Assembly: GCF_000158955.1 (NCBI RefSeq)
Contig: NZ_GG657757.1
Location: forward strand, 1,582,286-1,619,747
From: Streptomyces viridochromogenes DSM 40736
GTDB lineage: Bacteria > Actinomycetota > Actinomycetes > Streptomycetales > Streptomycetaceae
DNA length: 37,462 nt
Reading direction: 5' to 3'
A program made the position numbers and the translations under genes. Below the pieces are notes generated by a model. It was not told where the DNA came from. It worked only from the letters and a program-made list of their open reading frames with translations, and made no database searches. This document shows, in pieces, positions 33,732 to 37,462 of this stretch; the first letter of the stretch is position 1, and every line of letters begins with the position of its first letter.

Positions 33732-34553
33732 TCAGGGGTCGAGATCGTTCCCGGACCGCTCCTCGAAGATCCGCATGGCCTTGGCCGTCACCGGGCCCGG
33801 CGCGCCCGGCAGCCCACGGTCGTCGACCCGGTGCACGGCCTGCACGTCCCGCAGTGTGGACGTGAGGAAGACCTCGTCGGCCCGCTGGAGGACGTCCAGC
33901 GGCAGGTCGGTCTCCTCGGCTCCGGTCCACTCGATCGCCAGCGCGCGCGTGATGCCGGCGAGACAGCCCGAGGCGAGCGGCGGCGTGTACAGCTCGCCGT
34001 CGAGGACCACGAAGACGTTGGAGCCCGTGCCCTCGCAGAGCTGTCCCACCGTGTTGGCGAACAGCGCCTCGGTCGCGCCCTGTTCACGGGCCCGGGCGAG
34101 GGCGACGACGTTCTCGGCGTACGAGGTGGTCTTCAGGCCGGTGAGCGCGCCGCGCTCGTTGCGGGTCCAGGGGACCGTGATCACGGCGGTGGAGTCGGGA
34201 CGGCGGGTGGTGGTGCCGAGGGCGACCACGAGGGTCGGGCCGTGCTCACCGCGGTCGGACCCGAGGGGGCCGTGGCCGCCGGTGTAGGTGATGCGGAGCC
34301 GGCCGAGCGGCGCGGGGTTGGCCTCGAGGACGGCGGCACAGGCCCGGCGCACCTCGTCGTGGTCCGGGTCCGGCAGCCCGAGGCCGCGTGCCGACCGGGT
34401 CAGCCGGTCGAGGTGCCGGGTGAGCGCGAACGCCTGGCCGTGCACGGTCTTCACCGTCTCGAAGATGCCGTCGCCCACGGTCAGCCCGTGGTCGAAGACG
34501 GAGACACGGGCCGACTCGCTGTCCTGCAACCCGCCGTCGAGCCAGATCTTCAC
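33732..34553 (-). CDS. pabC: Aminodeoxychorismate lyase-like class IV aminotransferase
   Basis: The protein is 273 aa from GTG 34553, which overlaps the upstream stop in GTGA. It has the fold-type IV PLP pattern: FDHGLTVGDGIFETVKT near the start, the PLP lysine in TGLKTTSYAENVVALARA (Lys141), and GQLCEGTGSNVFVV with Glu174, then LASGCLAGITRALAIEW and ADEVFLTSTLRDVQAVHRVD. The enzyme splits 4-amino-4-deoxychorismate into p-aminobenzoate and pyruvate for folate. D-amino-acid and branched-chain aminotransferases share the fold. Coupling to a PabB-like enzyme makes the lyase assignment likely. Confidence 0.87.
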   Translation of the reverse strand: MKIWLDGGLQDSESARVSVFDHGLTVGDGIFETVKTVHGQAFALTRHLDRLTRSARGLGLPDPDHDEVRRACAAVLEANPAPLGRLRITYTGGHGPLGSDRGEHGPTLVVALGTTTRRPDSTAVITVPWTRNERGALTGLKTTSYAENVVALARAREQGATEALFANTVGQLCEGTGSNVFVVLDGELYTPPLASGCLAGITRALAIEWTGAEETDLPLDVLQRADEVFLTSTLRDVQAVHRVDDRGLPGAPGPVTAKAMRIFEERSGNDLDP

Positions 34554-35593
34554 GTCAGGTCCTCTCCACTCGCCTCGTACGCTCCCGACGCTATCGCGAG
34601 CAGCCGGTCCGCCTTCAGTTCGGTCTCCCGCCACTCCCCCTCGGGGTCCGATCCCCAGGTGATGCCGGCACCGGTGCCGAAGCGCAGCGCGCCCTCGCCC
34701 CGGTCGATCCAGAAGGTACGGATGCCGACGGCCAGCTCACCGGCCTTCCGGTCGGCGTCGACCCAGCCGATCCCGCCGCAGTACGGGCCCCTGGGCGCCG
34801 TCTCCAGCGCGTCGATGATCCGCAGGGCGCTCGACTTGGGCGCCCCGGTGACCGATCCGGGCGGGAACGCCGCGCCGAGCAGTTCGGCCCAGCCGGCCCC
34901 GTCGCCCAGCTCACCGCGGACCGTCGAGACGAGGTGGACCAGCCCCGGATGCTTCTCCACGGCGCACAGGTCGGGCACCGTCACGCTGCCGGTGGCGCAG
35001 ACCCGTCCGATGTCGTTGCGGACCAGGTCCACGATCATCACGTTCTCGGCGTAGTCCTTCTGCAGGAGGTCCGCCTCGGTGCGCCCGGTGCCCTTGATCG
35101 GCCCGGACTCGACGACCCGGCCGCCGCGCCGCAGGAACAGTTCGGGGGACGCGGTGGCGATCTCCACGCCGTGACGGGGCAGGCGGATCGTTCCTGCATA
35201 GGGTGCCGGGTTGCCTCGGGCCAGCAGTGCGGTGAGGGCGTCCACGTCGGCGCCGGGCGGGACGGGCGCCGACAGCACCCGGCACAGGTTCGCCTGGTAG
35301 ACCTCACCGGCCGCGATGTGCTCGCGGATCCGCCGCACCGCCGCCGTGTACGCCGCGCGGTCGAGCGAGGACGTCCACTCATCCAGGGCCGGGCCGCGCC
35401 AGGCGCCCGGCACGGGAGCGGGTACCGGGGATTTCCGCACCTCCCGGAAGCGGGCGCAGGTCAGACGGCCCTCGAAGTCGGCGCAGACGGCCCAGAAGCC
35501 ACTGGATTCCAGGGCCTCGGGGTCGTCGGTGACGTCGAGGAGCCCGGTGGCGACGCGGTCGCCGAAGCGGGCGAGAGGAGGGTGGTCGAGCAC
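34550..35593 (-). CDS. pabB: Chorismate-binding enzyme, aminodeoxychorismate synthase component I
   Basis: The protein is 347 aa from GTG 35593; sequence further upstream does not look coding. It has the chorismate-enzyme core: EHIAAGEVYQANLCR, ATASPELFLRRGGRVVESGP, PIKGTGR at 165-171 (Lys167, typical of PabB), AENVMIVDLVRNDIGRV, the VTGAPKSSALRIID helix, and the C-terminal GAGITWGSDPEGEWRETELK. The N-terminal domain is short compared with E. coli PabB. It makes aminodeoxychorismate from chorismate and ammonia, the latter from a PabA partner encoded elsewhere. The downstream pabC overlaps it, so the two form a p-aminobenzoate operon. Confidence 0.9.
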   Translation of the reverse strand: MLDHPPLARFGDRVATGLLDVTDDPEALESSGFWAVCADFEGRLTCARFREVRKSPVPAPVPGAWRGPALDEWTSSLDRAAYTAAVRRIREHIAAGEVYQANLCRVLSAPVPPGADVDALTALLARGNPAPYAGTIRLPRHGVEIATASPELFLRRGGRVVESGPIKGTGRTEADLLQKDYAENVMIVDLVRNDIGRVCATGSVTVPDLCAVEKHPGLVHLVSTVRGELGDGAGWAELLGAAFPPGSVTGAPKSSALRIIDALETAPRGPYCGGIGWVDADRKAGELAVGIRTFWIDRGEGALRFGTGAGITWGSDPEGEWRETELKADRLLAIASGAYEASGEDLT

Positions 35594-35700
35594 ACAGTCG
35601 AGTCTATGGCGGTGTCGCGCGGGTGACCGGGGCGTGTCCCGTCGGGGGCCCCGCGACGCACCTGAGCAGGGGAAGCGCAGCACGCTGCACAAACGCGTTT

Positions 35701-35728
35701 TTGTACTGGCACCGGAATCCGCTAGAGT
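35701..35728 (+). promoter_or_regulatory. Promoter of the Gly-Cys-Val tRNA operon
   Basis: TTGTAC (35701-35706) and TAGAGT (35723-35728) are 16 nt apart, and the -10 lies 41 nt before tRNA-Gly. The surrounding AAACGCGTTTTTGTAC is unusually A/T-rich for this genome. This is a typical strong stable-RNA promoter layout. Confidence 0.7.
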
Positions 35729-35769
35729 TCAACACGTCGCCGGGCCGCGAGAGCGGACCGAAACGACAA

Positions 35770-35842
35770 GCGGACGTAGCTCAGTTGGTAGAGCGCAACC
35801 TTGCCAAGGTTGAGGTCGCGAGTTCGAGCCTCGTCGTCCGCT
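35770..35842 (+). tRNA. tRNA-Gly (anticodon GCC)
   Basis: The 73-nt cloverleaf has acceptor GCGGACG/CGTCCGC, anticodon stem CAACC/GGTTG with loop TTGCCAA (GCC), and T arm CGAGTTCGAGCCTCG. The discriminator is T, and CCA is not encoded. It is the first gene of the tRNA operon. Confidence 0.97.
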
Positions 35843-35851
35843 CGAAGGAAC

Positions 35852-35871
35852 AGGGGGCTTCCCGGCCCCCT
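35852..35871 (+). other. Hairpin between tRNA-Gly and tRNA-Cys
   Basis: AGGGGGC and GCCCCCT form a perfect 7-bp stem with a 6-nt loop in the 37-nt spacer. It may guide processing or cause partial termination. Confidence 0.5.
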
Positions 35872-35879
35872 ACACTCCT

Positions 35880-35953
35880 GGTGGAGTGGCCGAGAGGCGA
35901 GGCAACGGCCTGCAAAGCCGTCTACACGGGTTCAAATCCCGTCTCCACCTCCA
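35880..35953 (+). tRNA. tRNA-Cys (anticodon GCA)
   Basis: The acceptor is GGTGGAG/CTCCACC, and the anticodon stem ACGGC/GCCGT has loop CTGCAAA (GCA). The T arm is CGGGTTCAAATCCCG. The mature body ends at 35950, and CCA is encoded at 35951-35953, unlike in its neighbours. Only one base separates the CCA from the following tRNA-Val. Confidence 0.97.
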
Positions 35954-35954
35954 A

Positions 35955-36026
35955 GGACGATTAGCTCAGCGGGAGAGCGCTTCCCTGACACGGAAGAGGT
36001 CACTGGTTCAATCCCAGTATCGTCCA
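35955..36026 (+). tRNA. tRNA-Val (anticodon GAC), copy 1
   Basis: The 72-nt sequence has acceptor GGACGAT/ATCGTCC and anticodon stem CTTCC/GGAAG with loop CTGACAC (GAC). Discriminator A, no CCA encoded. Identical to copy 3. Confidence 0.97.
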
Positions 36027-36052
36027 CTGGATCTCGTCGAAGATCCGAACCC

Positions 36053-36124
36053 GCGCGATTAGCTCAGCGGGAGAGCGCTTCCCTGACACGGAAGAGGTCA
36101 CTGGTTCAATCCCAGTATCGCGCA
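36053..36124 (+). tRNA. tRNA-Val (anticodon GAC), copy 2 with altered acceptor stem
   Basis: The body is identical to copies 1 and 3, but the acceptor is GCGCGAT/ATCGCGC: bases 2-3 and their partners 70-71 have changed together, so pairing is kept. Loop CTGACAC, discriminator A, no CCA encoded. Confidence 0.96.
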
Positions 36125-36167
36125 CGCAGTGCTCATGATCCGCCGCACAGCGTGGTCATGGTCCCGA

Positions 36168-36239
36168 GGACGATTAGCTCAGCGGGAGAGCGCTTCCCTG
36201 ACACGGAAGAGGTCACTGGTTCAATCCCAGTATCGTCCA
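36168..36239 (+). tRNA. tRNA-Val (anticodon GAC), copy 3
   Basis: The 72 nt are identical to copy 1, with acceptor GGACGAT/ATCGTCC. It is the last tRNA of the operon; the terminator begins 12 nt later. Confidence 0.97.
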
Positions 36240-36250
36240 CACCACACCGG

Positions 36251-36281
36251 AGCCCCCGGCCGAGCGAATCGGCCGGGGGCT
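36251..36281 (+). terminator. Terminator of the tRNA operon
   Basis: AGCCCCCGGCCG pairs perfectly over 12 bp with CGGCCGGGGGCT around a 7-nt loop. ACCAC/GTGGT sequences outside can extend the stem. A weak TTC follows. Confidence 0.85.
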
Positions 36282-36289
36282 TCGTGGTG

Positions 36290-36347
36290 GTCACGCTCGT
36301 TGTGTCACGAGTCGTGCCGCGACTCTTGTCACGACTCGCGTCACGAC
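36290..36347. repeat. Cluster of GTCACG repeats
   Basis: GTCACG occurs at 36290, 36304, 36328 and 36340, with an inverted CACGAGTCGTG (36306-36316) between. It covers the 3' end of the zinc-ribbon gene and its downstream region. It may form alternative hairpins; no named element is recognised. Confidence 0.5.
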
Positions 36348-36631
36348 GAGAACAGCATGTGCCCGAAGCTCTTGTGGCGGTGGTGACCGTGATGGCCGTG
36401 GTGACCGTGGCCGCCGTGCGGGGCGCCCCAGGCGGGTGCCGGCGGAGCGGGGTAGGCCTGCGGGGCGGGCGGGGGCGGCGGGGCGCCCTGGGACCACTGG
36501 GACTCCAGGCGGGTCAGCGACTCCAGCTCGCCGTAGTCGAGAAAGATGCCGCGACAGCCACTGCACTGCTCGATCTGGACACCGTTGCGGTTGTACGTGT
36601 GCATCGGCGCATGGCACTTCGGACACTGCAT
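36341..36631 (-). CDS. TFIIB-type zinc-ribbon protein with His-rich tail
   Basis: The protein is 96 aa from ATG 36631. The N-terminal zinc ribbon (zf-TFIIB, PF13453) is MQCPKCHAPM, then IEQCSGCRGIFLDYGELESL, with two CxxC pairs. A Pro/Ala linker (APPPPPAPQAYPAPPAPAWG) follows, and then a tail of about 20 residues with ten His (GGHGHHGHHGHHRHKSFGHM). The tail could bind Ni, Zn or Cu in addition to the ribbon. The function of the family is not known; it is often found as a small single-gene unit. It converges on the tRNA operon. Confidence 0.87.
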   Translation of the reverse strand: MQCPKCHAPMHTYNRNGVQIEQCSGCRGIFLDYGELESLTRLESQWSQGAPPPPPAPQAYPAPPAPAWGAPHGGHGHHGHHGHHRHKSFGHMLFSS

Positions 36632-36710
36632 GGGCGTTCAACTCCTCGCCGGTCGGTCCTGCTTCGTATGTCGCCAGGACAGACTCCGTCCCGCTGTGGT
36701 CGGTTGCACC

Positions 36711-37462
36711 CTACTTCGCGTACCCCTGCCTCAACTGCGGCGGGACGGTAGCCATTCGGTCACAAGCGTCCACGACCGACCGCTCCACCTCGTCCAGGGG
36801 ACGGCCGGCCGCGACCGCCTTGGCGACGGCCCGGGCCGCGGTCTGCACGGTGAGGGCACGGGCGGGGACGTCCAGGGACGGCCAGGGGTCGCCGTCGGCA
36901 GGGACGGCGGGGCCGCCCTCGGCGCGGTAGGCGGCGAGGAAACGGGCCCATTCGTCGGGCGGGAGCAGCCCGCAGGCGTACCAGGCGGCGGGCCGGGCGA
37001 GGTCCCAGGCCGGGACGCCGACGCCGAGGTCGTCCACGTCGATCAGCAGCCAGGGGCCTTCGGGGGCCGGGTGGCGTATGAGCTGGCCGAGGTGGAGGTC
37101 ACCGTGGCACAGCGTGCCGGTGTCCGGCATCGGGGCCTCGTCGCGAGCCCAGGCAGGGAGGGTGTTCCAGGCCCGCAGGACGGGGGCGGCAGCGGGATGC
37201 GGGCCGGCCTCGCGGAGCCGGGCGAGGGCGCGGGCCGCCTTGGCGGGACCTCGCATGGCGGGCAGGGCCTCCGGGGCAGGTGCGCGGTGCAGCCGGGCGA
37301 GGAGTGTGGCGGCGGCTTCCCAGGGGGCCGCGTCCGGGTCGTCCGGGTCCACGGGTGTGCCGTACGGCCAGAACGTCACGAGCCGGTCGTGCAGGGCCGC
37401 CGGGGTCGGGGCGAGCGGTGGCAGGAGGATGCCGGGGTGGCGGGTGGCGGTGGCGAGTCGGC
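36711..37462 (-). CDS. Aminoglycoside phosphotransferase-like protein, 5' end beyond window
   Basis: The visible 250 residues end at TAG 36711, and the frame stays open to the right edge (ATRHPGILLPPLAPTPAALHD then VTFWPYGTPVD), so the start is outside. The catalytic loop is LCHGDLHLGQLIRHP (HGDxH, with Gln where Asn is more usual) and the metal-binding loop is LLIDVDDLGVGVPAWDLARP. These are the APH/choline-kinase fold active-site motifs (PF01636). The substrate may be an aminoglycoside, a sugar or another small molecule; this subgroup in Streptomyces is not characterised. An in-frame GTG at 37379 is internal, judging by the conserved upstream sequence. Confidence 0.85.
   Translation of the reverse strand, partial: RLATATRHPGILLPPLAPTPAALHDRLVTFWPYGTPVDPDDPDAAPWEAAATLLARLHRAPAPEALPAMRGPAKAARALARLREAGPHPAAAPVLRAWNTLPAWARDEAPMPDTGTLCHGDLHLGQLIRHPAPEGPWLLIDVDDLGVGVPAWDLARPAAWYACGLLPPDEWARFLAAYRAEGGPAVPADGDPWPSLDVPARALTVQTAARAVAKAVAAGRPLDEVERSVVDACDRMATVPPQLRQGYAK

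Noticed and set aside
36290..36347. CRISPR-like array from GTCACG repeats
   Set aside because: The units are 6-8 bp with irregular spacing and partly lie in coding sequence; no array structure exists anywhere in the window.

Overview
The window is high-GC actinobacterial chromosome, almost certainly Streptomyces. The evidence is the very high GC at third codon positions, a near-perfect SsgB (137 aa, sporulation septation), frequent GTG starts with 4-bp GTGA overlaps, Tat-type signals, and the thrS / HIT / pgsA / patA / pimA neighbourhood. All functions below were recognised by reading the sequence; no search was run.

Layout. (1) 1-4957, minus: three consecutive secreted proteins built from ALF repeats, one ending in an AbfB-type beta-trefoil and one running off the left edge; a chain of three stem-loops separates the second and third. 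(2) 5521-16046: conserved phosphatidylinositol-mannoside and translation block. pgsA-patA-pimA are translationally coupled on minus and followed by a LemA-like membrane protein. A divergent EF-G paralogue with degenerate GTPase motifs and a membrane protein lie on plus; a HIT protein and thrS lie on minus. In Mycobacterium tuberculosis the same set (thrS, HIT, pgsA, patA, pimA) is contiguous. (3) 16141-18863: a gene broken by clustered single-base indels, a DUF4365 protein, and a divergent DnaQ-type exonuclease. (4) 18921-29253: about 10.3 kb bounded by two identical tRNA-Val(CAC) genes. It holds an SRPBCC protein, a large polytopic membrane protein and a five-gene carbohydrate locus: a Tat lipoprotein binding protein, two permeases, a YesL/DUF624 protein and a PL26-type exo-rhamnogalacturonan lyase. 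LacI-type operator-like sites precede both the binding protein and the lyase. (5) 29330-35593: a PGPGW membrane protein, ssgB, a CGNR zinc-finger protein, two small membrane proteins (one only 50 aa), a DsbA/FrnE-like protein, a tandem-GNAT acetyltransferase and the pabB-pabC pair. (6) 35701-36281: a tRNA operon Gly(GCC)-Cys(GCA)-Val(GAC) x3 with a promoter and a strong terminator. (7) A His-rich zinc-ribbon protein and a partial aminoglycoside-phosphotransferase-like gene at the right edge.

Functional picture. Most of the window is core Streptomyces housekeeping and development. The accessory parts are the ALF trio and the inferred rhamnogalacturonan-oligosaccharide locus. The transporter has no ATPase gene here, so it probably uses a shared one (MsiK-type). 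The operon resembles the Bacillus subtilis yesOPQ-yesL-yetA set. Two genes (16141-17402 and 19576-21960) show local frame displacement with compensating indels, which suggests either sequence errors or recent lesions.
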